Shown here piece after piece: positions 19,027-27,870 of a stretch of 64,000 bases of DNA. The stretch comes from Paenibacillaceae bacterium (GTDB lineage Bacteria; Bacillota; Bacilli; Paenibacillales; NBRC-103111). Location of the stretch: assembly GCA_029256185.1 (NCBI GenBank), contig JAQSYI010000014.1, positions 62,001 to 126,000 on the forward strand, read 5' to 3'. How positions within the stretch are numbered: the first letter of the stretch is position 1; the number at the start of each line of letters is the position of its first letter. Position numbers and translations under genes: made by a program. The notes under the pieces were generated by a model, which had not been told where the DNA came from, did no database searches, and worked only from the letters and a program-made list of their open reading frames with translations.

Positions 19027-20856
19027 TCATAGAAGCTTAATTGCGAAGCGGAGCAGCAAGCATTCCCGCTTGCCGCAGCCGTGCAGGGTCAACAGCAGCC
19101 TGTACATCGTGCCTGCCCCTTCCGGGCTGTCGGTCCGTCTTGCCTCCACGGAGGGCTGCAGCCGCTCCGCCGGATATTCAAGGACGGCGCAGCTTCGTTC
19201 ACCCGTCCACACCGCTTTTCCCGGGGAGAGAACGGGCTTGAGCAAGCTGACGAAGGACTCCTCAATAACAGCACCGTCTTCCGTGAAGCTGAATTCGTCG
19301 GTCAATAGCAGGCACCCTTCCCCGGCCCCCGGTGCAGCGCTCCAATCGAAGATTCGGATGAATCCCAGCAGCCCCGGCGCCTCATAGGCTCTTCCCAGCT
19401 CCAGGGCGAAGCGGACGCCATCCGGCATGGGGTGAGCATCCAGGATGCGGGCCTCATGCTCCCTCCCCTCCTTTTGAAACGCCCCGTTGATAACGGGAAC
19501 GGAGTGCCCCAGGGATGAGGCATGCAAATGCTCATAGCGCCTGGAGGAGAAATAATCCTTGCTGTATACAGGAGAGCCCAGATCGGCAAGCAAGCTCTCT
19601 CCGTCGGCCTGGATAATGAAATGCCCCAGATCATTATGATTGTGGGGCTCGGCGTTATGCCCGCCCTTGGCCGAGAAGCCGAGATGGCGCCCCTCTTCGC
19701 CGCGCCAAGCCACAACCCACTGCAGGTCCGGCAGAACAGAGGTCCCCTGCGGAGCAGTACGGCGCATCACAATCGGATCAAACCATAGTGCCCCCGCCAG
19801 ATTCATCGGCATGAAGGAACGGGGGAAATGCTGCAGCTCAGGCAGCCGTTGCCCGGTGTGACGGTGCAAGAGCGCCAGCAATCCGGGATGGAGCTGCGCC
19901 TTGCTGGGGGCATCGGAGTAATTGGCGAAGTGCTCCGGGGACAAGGCGCAGCGCAGGGGAAATTCGGCAATGGCCCTGATTTTGCTGCCTTCTAGAAGAT
20001 TAAGCCCCCCTACGCTATATTCATAGAGCATCCCGGCGAACCCGGCATAATAACTGAGGCCGTATTGCCAGTACCCGATTCCTTCGGCACAGCCCCCATC
20101 CTCTCCGAAGCCTTCCAGATAGCTGTCCATAGCCGGAAGAACGCGGTTGATAACGGCGGTGAGCCGCTGCATGTCTGTGGGATTGCCGGGATCGGACAGC
20201 AGCAGGGCGGCCATGCCGATTCCGCCGGAGCAGACGCTGGCCCAGTTCATGCGGCAGGACTCCCACGGGTAGCGGCCGGGCGTATTCAGCCAGGAGTCAA
20301 TAACCCGGCGGTTCACTTCGTTCCGGACCCGCTCCTCCACCAGGGGATGCAGTCTGCCCCGCAGCAGATAGACCGTCTCCGCCAGCCAATAGGCCAGCAT
20401 GGACGCCCCCAGCTCGATATATTGGTCCAACGGGACTTCCGGCACATTCTCCGGCTTGCGCCAGATGGGCCAGGATGCGTTCATGCACCAGGTGTACTCA
20501 TTGCAGGTCTCCCAGAGCAGGTCCTCCAACGCCGGAATATACTCGCCGGTCTGGTCCAGAAGGGACACGGCGGTAAGCGCCTGCAGGCGCAGCCGACGCT
20601 CGCGGTAAACCTCCTCGTACTCGCGGCGGCTGCCCGTCTTCTCGAAGCAGACCAGCCGCTGGAAATGAATAATCGGAATCTCCGCGCTTGCAGCACGTTG
20701 GGCTATGCTGCGCATTTCCTGAAGCCATGGCTGCAGGTCCGGCTGGGTTCTTAACTGCTCCAATGCCGAGTTGGTAAGCTCCTGTCCGTATGGAAACGAA
20801 GGCGGGCAGATGCCGCGGGAAGTCAGAGCGCTGGCAATTTCAGCGGTAGTGTACAT
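19027..20856 (-). CDS. Heparinase II/III-family polysaccharide lyase
   Basis: The 609-residue protein starts at ATG 20856, after GGAGAG. Residues 30-340 look like an alpha/alpha toroid, with NWASVCSGGIG (204-214) and EGIGYWQYG (258-266), typical of this fold. The C-terminal half is the heparinase II/III beta-sandwich with the metal/catalytic block AEPHNHNDLGHF (402-413; His405, His407, Asp409). Family members cut uronic-acid polysaccharides by beta-elimination. No signal peptide is seen, so it probably acts inside the cell on oligosaccharides imported by the transporter of the same operon. It is the first gene of that operon. The substrate (alginate, heparinoid, other) is not decided by sequence. 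Confidence 0.88.
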   Translation of the reverse strand: MYTTAEIASALTSRGICPPSFPYGQELTNSALEQLRTQPDLQPWLQEMRSIAQRAASAEIPIIHFQRLVCFEKTGSRREYEEVYRERRLRLQALTAVSLLDQTGEYIPALEDLLWETCNEYTWCMNASWPIWRKPENVPEVPLDQYIELGASMLAYWLAETVYLLRGRLHPLVEERVRNEVNRRVIDSWLNTPGRYPWESCRMNWASVCSGGIGMAALLLSDPGNPTDMQRLTAVINRVLPAMDSYLEGFGEDGGCAEGIGYWQYGLSYYAGFAGMLYEYSVGGLNLLEGSKIRAIAEFPLRCALSPEHFANYSDAPSKAQLHPGLLALLHRHTGQRLPELQHFPRSFMPMNLAGALWFDPIVMRRTAPQGTSVLPDLQWVVAWRGEEGRHLGFSAKGGHNAEPHNHNDLGHFIIQADGESLLADLGSPVYSKDYFSSRRYEHLHASSLGHSVPVINGAFQKEGREHEARILDAHPMPDGVRFALELGRAYEAPGLLGFIRIFDWSAAPGAGEGCLLLTDEFSFTEDGAVIEESFVSLLKPVLSPGKAVWTGERSCAVLEYPAERLQPSVEARRTDSPEGAGTMYRLLLTLHGCGKRECLLLRFAIKLL

Positions 20857-20928
20857 GTATTTTCTCTCCGATGCAGTTATTTATCTATACAGTCATTATG
20901 GAGCGGCTCGCGCGCCAATTTCTAAGTG

Positions 20929-20958
20929 ATTATAAGGGATGGTTCCCCTCAAAGTAAA
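20929..20958 (-). promoter_or_regulatory. Candidate promoter of the lyase-regulator-transporter operon
   Basis: On the minus strand TTTACT (20958-20953) is followed after 18 bases by a perfect TATAAT (20934-20929), about 73 bases before the lyase ATG. The -35 is weak, fitting activator dependence. Confidence 0.45.
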
Positions 20959-20997
20959 TTCGCATTATATTCTTGTTGTCACGTCTTGCGGAATCGC

Positions 20998-21044
20998 AAA
21001 AAAACAGACCCGCCTAAGCCATCGCTTAAGCCAAGCCTGTCTGT
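20998..21044 (-). terminator. Intrinsic terminator of the 21127 gene
   Basis: Read on the minus strand, an imperfect hairpin (outer CAGAC/GTCTG, inner GCTTA/TAAGC) ends in seven T residues (20998-21004). Confidence 0.7.
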
Positions 21045-21126
21045 CGAACGCCAGCATCATCTGCGGCTGTCTTGTAATCCCTCTTCGGATATTCCATCTC
21101 CTGATGCCCCGCTCGGGTCAGGCGGG

Positions 21127-21606
21127 CTATTCCACGCCGTCCCCATCCCCGGCGGCTTCCATTCCGTCAGGTCCGTCCAGCACATCGACGACTCCAATGG
21201 CCAGCGCCCCCACTGCCGCCGCCTTGACCAGATTCTTCGCGCCCTCCTTCGCAAGCTCCTTGTCCTGCTCCCTGAGCCCGTTCACCACATCCTTGCCGTT
21301 GTCATACACATAGCCGATCCCCTGCCCGATTCCTTTGACGGTTGAGCCTACCGCATCCTTGATATCATGCAGTCCTTCATCCAGCTGCTCCTTATCCTGC
21401 TTGATGAGGCCGGCTCCCGCATCCCATACGCCGCTGGCCGCATTCCCCAGGGTCTTCCCTGTCACAACGGTAGCCTTCTCCACACTGTCGCCGATTTCCT
21501 TGATGAAGCCGCTGCCCGTCACTTCTCCAACCACACGCACCGTTCCGCCCAGCACCAGGCCGGTCACCTCTCCGGCGGCCTGCCCCAGTTTTTTCAGAAA
21601 GCTCAT
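21127..21606 (-). CDS. Hypothetical 159-residue glycine/aspartate-rich protein
   Basis: The start is taken as ATG 21606, because AAGGAG lies 9 bases upstream; an earlier in-frame ATG at 21627 would place that site inside the gene. The protein is made of Gly-, Val- and Lys-rich amphipathic stretches with short periodic motifs (KTLGNAASGVWDAGAG, KDAVGSTVKGIGQGIG) and ends very acidic (GPDGMEAAGDGDGVE). There is no signal peptide. A hydrophobic stretch (VKAAAVGALAIGVVDVL) near the C-terminus could sit in a membrane. I do not recognise a family. It has its own terminator and follows a 500-base repeat-rich gap. Confidence 0.7.
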   Translation of the reverse strand: MSFLKKLGQAAGEVTGLVLGGTVRVVGEVTGSGFIKEIGDSVEKATVVTGKTLGNAASGVWDAGAGLIKQDKEQLDEGLHDIKDAVGSTVKGIGQGIGYVYDNGKDVVNGLREQDKELAKEGAKNLVKAAAVGALAIGVVDVLDGPDGMEAAGDGDGVE

Positions 21607-21811
21607 GTTCTCCAACTCCTTGGCCATATAATATTCTGAAGCCCGTTCTTATATGATGGGCCGTTTGTTACTACATCCATACGCACGCCGCGGGATTCCG
21701 TTCCAAAACCGTGTTGCATGACCGATATCCGCTGCAGATCGGATTGCAGACACTAGTATAACGTCTCGTAAATTCGTTCCTCATTCTTGAGGCCGGTCCT
21801 TCCCGGCTTGC

Positions 21812-21993
21812 AACGGACCTGAGAGACGCTAATCGCGGGAAAAACGGGGGTTGGCGCGGCTAACGGACTGGAAAGACCTTATCCGGGCCAATATCCCTCT
21901 GGATGGAGGCAAAGTAGTCCAATAAGAGCGTTCAAGTCCGTTACAATTCCAAACCCCCAGTTTTTGACCGAATAGGGGCGCTCAGGTCCGTTT
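21812..21993. repeat. Four-unit array, two forward and two inverted, 50-51 bp pitch
   Basis: Units beginning AACGGACCTGAG (21812) and AACGGACTGGAA (21862) run forward. Inverted counterparts end at 21942 (CAAGTCCGTT) and 21993 (CTCAGGTCCGTTT). The outer pair also shares a block of A and G runs ending GGGGGTTGG or GGGGGTTTGG. Pitch is 50 and 51 bases, total 182 bases. It occupies part of the gene-free stretch 21607-22166. Confidence 0.75.
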
Positions 21994-22001
21994 ACAACCT
22001 G

Positions 22002-22081
22002 GGGCGTGTCTGAACACCCGCTTGAGGGCATCTTTTCACCGCCTTTTCACCCCGAGCTATCGTTACTTTCGCTTGATGTAC
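22002..22081 (-). repeat. Partial copy of the 169-bp MITE-like element at 29849
   Basis: Eighty bases starting GGGCGTGTCTGAACACC match, with roughly 85% identity and in reverse orientation, the right half of the element at 29849-30017, including CGCTTGAGGGCATCTTT, CACCGCCTTTT and TTGATGTAC. The left half is missing. Confidence 0.8.
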
Positions 22082-22108
22082 TAGCCTCCTTGGCCGCTTG
22101 GGTCTCAT

Positions 22109-22144
22109 TGCCAAAAAGGACCTGAAACCAGGTCCTTTTTGGCA
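22109..22144. terminator. Perfect 16-bp hairpin terminator
   Basis: TGCCAAAAAGGACCTG (22109-22124) pairs perfectly with 22129-22144 across AAAC. The A and T runs inside the stem let it work on either strand; on the minus strand it ends the 22167-22661 gene pair. Confidence 0.85.
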
Positions 22145-22166
22145 TTTGCCCATTCGCTTTACTATC

Positions 22167-22436
22167 CTATGAATGAGGGTGATTCCTGTTCTTTTTCATC
22201 ATCAGAGGCATTAATACCATGTGGGATAACGGGCAGACCAGCAGCAAAAGAATGGGCAAGGAATCGCTCCATGTGCCCGAGGCGGTTTGGGTCAGGAACA
22301 AGACCGCCACCAAAACTACCGGCAAAACACAGCACAAGAGCATCATCTTGTGATGGAGCTTTTTCTTATCGGCTCCCTGTCCATCCTGCGGAGCGTCCTG
22401 TTGGTTATTACGGTTGTGGTTGCCGCAACAGCTCAT
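22167..22436 (-). CDS. Small membrane protein, DUF2933-like
   Basis: The ATG at 22436 follows GAGGAG and gives 89 residues. The N-terminal 30 residues are polar with MSCCGNHN and HH pairs. Two hydrophobic segments follow (MMLLCCVLPVVLVAVLFL and LPILLLLVCPLSHMVLMPL). The C-terminus is MMKKNRNHPHS. The pattern LLCCVLP...CPLSHM fits DUF2933 proteins, which occur near copper and other metal-resistance genes. Its Cys, Met and His content would suit soft-metal contact (inference). It is downstream of the similar gene at 22455 by 18 bases, and a terminator follows. Confidence 0.75.
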   Translation of the reverse strand: MSCCGNHNRNNQQDAPQDGQGADKKKLHHKMMLLCCVLPVVLVAVLFLTQTASGTWSDSLPILLLLVCPLSHMVLMPLMMKKNRNHPHS

Positions 22437-22454
22437 CGTGTCATGCTCCTCTCT

Positions 22455-22661
22455 TTAGTTTACTGTTTGTCTGTTGTCTTTTATTTCGCGAAGTTCCTTT
22501 TGCATGGTTTCATTCTGCTTCTTCAATTGGCTTAATTCTTCAATGAGTTGCTTCTGATGATCGGGCTTGCCTGAATTTCCACTATTGCCCTTCATCATCA
22601 TATACATCAGGGGAATCATCATAAGGGGGCACATGAGGTACGCCAACCAAGACCAGTCCAT
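22455..22661 (-). CDS. Small Met-rich membrane protein paired with DUF2933-like gene
   Basis: The start is ATG 22661, 7 bases after AAGGAGGA, giving 68 residues. One membrane segment carries WLAYLMCPLMMIPLMYMMMK, with the same C-P-L-M pattern as the downstream protein. A charged coiled-coil tail follows (QLIEELSQLKKQNETMQKEL). It is probably co-transcribed with 22167. Function is unknown; a metal-related role is a guess from composition and partner. Confidence 0.7.
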   Translation of the reverse strand: MDWSWLAYLMCPLMMIPLMYMMMKGNSGNSGKPDHQKQLIEELSQLKKQNETMQKELREIKDNRQTVN

Positions 22662-22933
22662 CCGATTGTCCTCCTTTGCCGGCACCATCCGTCGGGATGC
22701 GGATATTGGGCAGCATTCTTTTGATAACCGTATTGTATAAAATAATTATGTGGAATCTGTGGGGAATGGACGGCAAATTTATAACTCGTGTTATAATAGC
22801 GGTGAACTATTCTATGCGCCATTTCCCCAGGGGAGAGCGGGCATGGAGTAGGCTTTCTGGATTTTTTTCTGTAAGATGGAAGAGAATAAACCTTACGCCG
22901 TTTTTTGCGGGCGGCTATGAAAGGGTCAAGCTG

Positions 22934-25129
22934 ATGAAAAAAACCTGGTATCACCGGATGCTGCTGTCCTATCTCCCGATCTACTTCTTCATTACCTCCA
23001 TCATTATCCTGATGACTTTTCTTATGATTTCCAATCTGGCCCGGAGGGAAGCAGTCAACGCCAACCAGATGTATGTAGAGCAGCAGGTGCAGGTATTGGA
23101 CAAATCCCTGCGCTCCATCGACGATATGCTGATCAAGGAGCTGCAATATGAGGAGAAGATCACCCAATTCTTCACCAACCGGATGGATTCCTCCTATATG
23201 CAGGGCTATGAAATATCTGAAAAAATCAACCAGCTCAAATCCAAGGACCCGCTGATTGATTCCATCTACCTGTACCGTTTCTCGGACAGCGTTGTTATGA
23301 CACCCAATATGATGATCTCGGTAGACCGGTTCGCCGACCGCGAATTCGCCGACAGCTTCCGCAACATCTCCCGCCTGTACACTTTGTCGGACCAGCGGAT
23401 CTATATGGAATTTCTTGACCAGCCTTACCCTGTCACCGTTATCTCCATCGTCCGGAAATACCCGCTGCTCGGCGGAGAGCAGGGAATCGTGGCGGTGAAT
23501 ATAAGTGTGCCCAAGCTGCAGCGGTGGCTTGAGGATATCTCCCGCTCCGAACGCAGCTTCCTGTACATCGTCAACGGGCAAGGGGGAACCATTCATCCTG
23601 CCGGTTCCCTGAACAAGGGCACAGAGCTTTCCCGGATCAAATCCGACTATACCGGCTGGGAGTTCGTGGGCGGCGTCAGGGACGGGCATCTGTTCCAATT
23701 TGCTTCCCTTCTGAGCTACATCTGGATTATCTGCGGGCTGATTGTAGTGGGCTTCCTCTGGATCATGTTCATCACCAAGCGCAATTACAAGCCCATTGAG
23801 ACCATCATGGACCGCATTCATCATTATTCCGTTCAGAAGAGCAGCAAGCTCACCCTGGAAAAGGATGAATTCAAATTCATCGATCAGGCGCTGGAATCCC
23901 TGATTGAAAAATCCCAGACCTACCAAAAGCTCCACGAGGAGGATCTGGATATCCGCCGCCGGCAGCTGCTGTATGATTTGCTGGAGGGCAACCGCACTTT
24001 TTCCGAGGAGGCCTGGCGGCAAGAGGCGCTGTCCTACCAGCTTCCGGAACAATACAGCCGGATCGCGGCGGCCGTCTTGGAGATTGACCGTTTCGTCCAG
24101 TGGAATACCAAGTACAATTTGAAGGACCAATACCTGTTGAAATTTGTACTGACAAGCGTGGTGAAGGAAGTCGCTGAGGGCGGAGCGGCCCGGGTGTGGT
24201 CGGAGTGGACGGGCAACCACCGACTGGCCGTGGTGTACTTCCTGAACGGGGAAGGCCAGGAAGATACGCCGCGGGCGCTTGCAGAACAGGTACGGGCTTG
24301 GGTGGAAACCAATCTGGATTTCACCGTAACCGCAGGCCTGAGCGAAACGGATACCGCAATCGCCTCGCTGGCCCAGCTCTATGACCAGGCTTGCGATGCG
24401 CTGTCGTACAAGAATACCATCGGGATGAACCGCGTCCTGACTCCCCCTTACCGCAAGGAACAAGGGGAGCCCTACAAGCACATTCAGAATATCCGCAATC
24501 TTACCCAATCCTACCGGCTGCTTGAACCTAAGTGGCAGGAGATGTACGGCGTCTTGTTCACGGATATCCGCCAGGATCTGCTGACCCGGGAGGAATTGCT
24601 GAATCTGCTGAATTATATGGCCTACCAGTTGAACAAAGAAATGTCCGCGCTTGCTCCGGAAATTGTGGAGAGCTGGTCCGCCGAGTCCTTCCCCCGGCTT
24701 ACGGATGCCATCGAGGAATTCGATGTGATTGACGAGCCGCAGGAGCGCATTCTGGAGATTCTGATGAAGCAGGAGCAGTGGATTGTCAAATCCCGGGAGA
24801 ACCGCAGCAGCTCGGTAATGGCCAGAAACATCAGACATTATATTGAAGCGAACTTGTCCAATCCGGATCTGTCCCTCAATCATCTGTGCGACGAGTTCGG
24901 CTTAAACGGAAAATACATCAGCAGGATGTTCAAGGAGGAATTCGGCGAGAAGCTGGTGGATTACATGGTGAGCGTGCGCGTCAACAAGAGCAAGGAGCTG
25001 CTCCGGACAACGGCCATGTCAGTCCAGGAGGTGGCTCTCGCCGTGGGATATATCCATGATATTTCCTTCATCCGCACGTTCAAGAAAATAGTGGGTCAAA
25101 CTCCGGGCGAGTTCCGCAAGGGCGGATGA
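22934..25129 (+). CDS. Membrane-bound AraC-family regulator with extracellular sensor
   Basis: The start is ATG 22934 (AAAGGG upstream); the longer in-frame extension lacks a site and is not protein-like. The 731 residues comprise a membrane helix (10-35), an extracellular dCache-like sensor (about 40-255), a second helix (258-280), a cytoplasmic linker, and an AraC domain in the last 100 residues (LSLNHLCDEFGLNGKYISRM and VQEVALAVGYIHDISFIRTF). It lies upstream of the permease-permease-binding-protein operon at 26068 on the same strand, which it probably activates. A terminator at 25158 separates the two units. Confidence 0.92.
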   Translation: MKKTWYHRMLLSYLPIYFFITSIIILMTFLMISNLARREAVNANQMYVEQQVQVLDKSLRSIDDMLIKELQYEEKITQFFTNRMDSSYMQGYEISEKINQLKSKDPLIDSIYLYRFSDSVVMTPNMMISVDRFADREFADSFRNISRLYTLSDQRIYMEFLDQPYPVTVISIVRKYPLLGGEQGIVAVNISVPKLQRWLEDISRSERSFLYIVNGQGGTIHPAGSLNKGTELSRIKSDYTGWEFVGGVRDGHLFQFASLLSYIWIICGLIVVGFLWIMFITKRNYKPIETIMDRIHHYSVQKSSKLTLEKDEFKFIDQALESLIEKSQTYQKLHEEDLDIRRRQLLYDLLEGNRTFSEEAWRQEALSYQLPEQYSRIAAAVLEIDRFVQWNTKYNLKDQYLLKFVLTSVVKEVAEGGAARVWSEWTGNHRLAVVYFLNGEGQEDTPRALAEQVRAWVETNLDFTVTAGLSETDTAIASLAQLYDQACDALSYKNTIGMNRVLTPPYRKEQGEPYKHIQNIRNLTQSYRLLEPKWQEMYGVLFTDIRQDLLTREELLNLLNYMAYQLNKEMSALAPEIVESWSAESFPRLTDAIEEFDVIDEPQERILEILMKQEQWIVKSRENRSSSVMARNIRHYIEANLSNPDLSLNHLCDEFGLNGKYISRMFKEEFGEKLVDYMVSVRVNKSKELLRTTAMSVQEVALAVGYIHDISFIRTFKKIVGQTPGEFRKGG

Positions 25130-25157
25130 ACCATCAATCGGCTGTTCCTTGCTTCAC

Positions 25158-25195
25158 GGCTCAAATAAGGGAAGCGATTTTACCTTATTTGAGCC
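25158..25195 (+). terminator. Perfect 13-bp hairpin after the AraC sensor gene
   Basis: GGCTCAAATAAGG (25158-25170) pairs with 25183-25195 across a 12-base loop. It begins 29 bases after the stop. Confidence 0.75.
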
Positions 25196-25293
25196 TCTCA
25201 CTAGTGCTGATCTGCGTAAAAAAGCCAACAGCAGCACAGCGCTTGCGCCCTCTGCGTTTTGGAGTCCGTCCGGCGCCTTCTGTTGAACGCCAA

Positions 25294-25474
25294 CCTGTAA
25301 ATCTACAGTTATTTTCTCCCGCAGCTCTTATTTGTGCGGCTTTCCCTGTAAATCTACAGTTATTTGGGTTCCTAACCCGGTCTTTCCTCGCATTTTGCTC
25401 CAACTAACTGTATTTTTGCAGGTATGATCGTTGAAGTGACTTCATCTGCTGCGAACTAACTGTATTTTTGCAGC
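25294..25474. repeat. Four-unit array, two forward and two inverted, 51-52 bp pitch
   Basis: CCTGTAAATCTACAGTTATT occurs at 25294 and 25345. The related inverted unit AACTAACTGTATTTTTGCAG occurs at 25402 and 25454. The forward units contain the palindrome CTGTA...TACAG. Pitch is 51 and 52 bases, total 181 bases, nearly the same geometry as the 21812 array although the unit sequence differs. Confidence 0.85.
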
Positions 25475-26050
25475 TATTGTCTTTTGTCCGCGGCGCGAGC
25501 GTTTGTGTTTCAATCTGTTTTTGGCGATAACCTTGCAGCTAAAGAAATCCGTCAATCCGACCGTTATGACTGATGCTTCCGCCAACTGTATCATAGCTGA
25601 GTGTTTGCGGCTTATGCGAGAAAGCTTCCGCGACATTACCTAGAGTTCCCCTCTTCATTATGCTTCTCTCCAAAAATCGCTTTTATTTTCATCTGCGCCC
25701 TGCATTCAATTGCCCGCCTCTCATCTTTTCATCCAACTTCCATTTTATTGAAAATCCCCAATACGTGTTCACCTCGAAAATATTCTGCCGATTCGCTTTG
25801 TTTGATTATACCATCAACGGCTCGACGCTGAGGAGTACGCGCTTCAAAAAATTCCCTATGCACGGAAACAAAGGGTTTGGAGGCTTCTTAAGTTCCATTT
25901 TGCATATCGGGGAAAATGGTTAGCCGGTTCGATTCTCCCTTTTGTTTAGCCGCCGATTCTTGTAAGTTGCGGCACAAGCCTCCCGCGGATTACAGTAGCA
26001 TCGTGAACAGCGAACACCTCAACTTGCAAGCAAGCTTCTAACCTTATGAC
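25475..26050. other. AT-rich gene-free stretch before the transporter operon
   Basis: The base composition is clearly richer in A/T than the surrounding genes. Several short frames cross it (for example 25660-25923), but none has a ribosome binding site or a recognisable protein. It presumably contains the promoter and AraC-protein target of the 26068 operon; I could not locate them. A decayed gene is possible but unsupported. Confidence 0.4.
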
Positions 26051-26067
26051 TTGGTGGTGATTTTACA

Positions 26068-26973
26068 ATGTCAAGCTCTTTCGCCAGAAGATGGCGCAAG
26101 AACAGAGCGCTCTTGGTTATGTTTATACCGGTGGTCATCTTCTTCATCGTCTTCCGCTATATGCCCATCTTAGGAAATATCATCGCATTCAAGCAGTATA
26201 ACCTGATGGAAGGCATAATCGGCAGTCCGTGGGCAGGTCTGGACAACTTCCGTACCTTGTTCAGCAATCCGCAGACCATCCAGATTATCCGCAACACGCT
26301 TATTCTCAGTATTCTAAGCACAATAATCGGTTTCCCTTTTCCTATTATCGTCGCGATTCTTCTTAATGAGGTAAAGGGCATGCTGTTCAAGAAATCCATT
26401 CAAACCCTGCTGTATCTGCCCCACTTCTTCTCCTGGGTCATCATCGGAGGGATTATCGTCACCTTGTTCGGTTCACAGGCGGGCATTCTCAATACGGCGC
26501 TCCAGGCGGTCACAGGACAGGAATACCGCTTTCTGTATGAGACGGGATCATGGTTAACGATCTTCTTCGGCTCATCGGTATGGAAGGAAGCCGGATTCGG
26601 GGCGATCATCTATCTGGCCGCCATCACATCCATCGATCCCAATCTGTATGAAGCAGCCAGCATCGATGGAGCGGGCAAATTCAAGCAGATTTGGAACATT
26701 ACTATACCAAGCATCATGCCTACGGCAGTGATTATGCTGATCCTGTCCATGGGACGGGTGATGGATGTGGGCTTTGATCAAATCTACAATCTTCAGAACG
26801 CAGCCGTCTCGGACATTGCCAGTGTAATCAGCACCTATCTGTACACGGTGGGCATCCAAAGCGGCATGTACAGCCTGACGACAGCCATGGGGTTGTTTGA
26901 ATCCGTGGTAGCGATCATCTTTGTCATCGGGTCCAACGCACTGGCCCGCCGCTTCGGCAATTCATTATGGTAA
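26068..26973 (+). CDS. Sugar ABC transporter permease, LplB type
   Basis: The 301-residue protein has GGTGGTGA 8 bases before its ATG. It shows an LplB N-terminus (VMFIPVVIFFIVFRYMPILG), six membrane segments, the EAA loop (YEAASIDGAGKFKQI) and the ending ARRFGNSLW. It is the first gene of the cluster-2 operon, partnered with the LplC-type permease 13 bases downstream. No ATPase is encoded nearby, as in the other transporters of this window. Confidence 0.93.
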   Translation: MSSSFARRWRKNRALLVMFIPVVIFFIVFRYMPILGNIIAFKQYNLMEGIIGSPWAGLDNFRTLFSNPQTIQIIRNTLILSILSTIIGFPFPIIVAILLNEVKGMLFKKSIQTLLYLPHFFSWVIIGGIIVTLFGSQAGILNTALQAVTGQEYRFLYETGSWLTIFFGSSVWKEAGFGAIIYLAAITSIDPNLYEAASIDGAGKFKQIWNITIPSIMPTAVIMLILSMGRVMDVGFDQIYNLQNAAVSDIASVISTYLYTVGIQSGMYSLTTAMGLFESVVAIIFVIGSNALARRFGNSLW

Positions 26974-26986
26974 GAGGTGAAATGAA

Positions 26987-27865
26987 ATGAGAGCAACCAG
27001 AAGCGAGAAATGGTTCTACATCATCAATAACATCATACTGACCATTGCCGGGTTAACCTGCTTGCTGCCGCTGCTCAATATCGTGTCGATTTCCTTCAGC
27101 GAATATTCGGCAATCGCAGCCGGTCATGTAGGCATCTGGCCCGTGGGGTTCAACCTGGAGGCATACACCACCCTGTTCGAGGGTACACCTATTCTCCGCA
27201 GCTTCAAAAACAGCGTCATCATCACTGGCGCGGGTGTGGTATTCAGTATGGCCTTTACGATCCTGGCGGCTTATCCCCTGTCCAAGCGCCACTTCTTTGC
27301 CCGTAAATTTTTTACGCTGGCGATAGTTTTCACGATGCTGTTCGGCATCCCGCTGATCCCGGCCTTCCTGGTCAACCGTTCCGTTCATATTCTCGATACC
27401 TACTGGGCCATCTGGCTGCCCGGGCTGATCAGCGCTTACAACATGATGGTGCTCAAGTCCTTTTTCGAGAATATCCCCGAGGAGATGGAGGAGGCTGCAG
27501 CCATGGACGGCTGCGGCGACTGGAGGCTGCTGCTGCAGATTGTGCTTCCCCTGTCCATGCCGGTGCTTGCCACTCTAACTCTGTTCTACGGGGTGGGTTA
27601 CTGGAATACGTTCCAGAGCATCCTGATTAATATCTCCAGCACCGAAAAGCATAACCTGGCCGTTCTGGTGCAGAACATGGTGGCCAACCAGTCCCTGATG
27701 CAGAGCATTAATAATCTGCGGGCTGAGGAAATGGACCAGTTGATGACGCCGGAATCCATCCGCTCCGCCGGACTTGTGGTGATGCTGGTGCCTCTGATTA
27801 TTGTGTACCCGTTCCTGCAGAAATATTTCGTCAAGGGCGTGATGATCGGAGCGGTCAAAGGGTAA
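26987..27865 (+). CDS. Sugar ABC transporter permease, LplC/YtcP type
   Basis: The 292-residue protein starts at ATG 26987 after AGAGGTGA. It carries the LplC signature blocks: ISFSEYSAIAAGHVGIWPVG near the N-terminus, the EAA loop (MEEAAAMDGCGDWRLL) and the C-terminal FVKGVMIGAVKG. It is followed by 277 bases containing strong hairpin repeats before the binding-protein gene. Such structures often uncouple the expression level of binding protein and permeases. Confidence 0.93.
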   Translation: MRATRSEKWFYIINNIILTIAGLTCLLPLLNIVSISFSEYSAIAAGHVGIWPVGFNLEAYTTLFEGTPILRSFKNSVIITGAGVVFSMAFTILAAYPLSKRHFFARKFFTLAIVFTMLFGIPLIPAFLVNRSVHILDTYWAIWLPGLISAYNMMVLKSFFENIPEEMEEAAAMDGCGDWRLLLQIVLPLSMPVLATLTLFYGVGYWNTFQSILINISSTEKHNLAVLVQNMVANQSLMQSINNLRAEEMDQLMTPESIRSAGLVVMLVPLIIVYPFLQKYFVKGVMIGAVKG

Positions 27866-27870
27866 AAGTA

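Noticed and set aside
22619-24883. 754-codon open frame on the minus strand
   Set aside because: It is antisense to the AraC sensor gene, whose domains, start site and codon bias are clear; the antisense translation has no recognisable protein and overlaps the real small gene at 22455.
25294-25474. CRISPR-like array
   Set aside because: Only four units, two of them inverted and diverged, with no cas genes nearby.
25660-25923. 87-codon frame in the AT-rich gap
   Set aside because: No ribosome binding site or recognisable protein; could be a gene remnant but there is no positive evidence.
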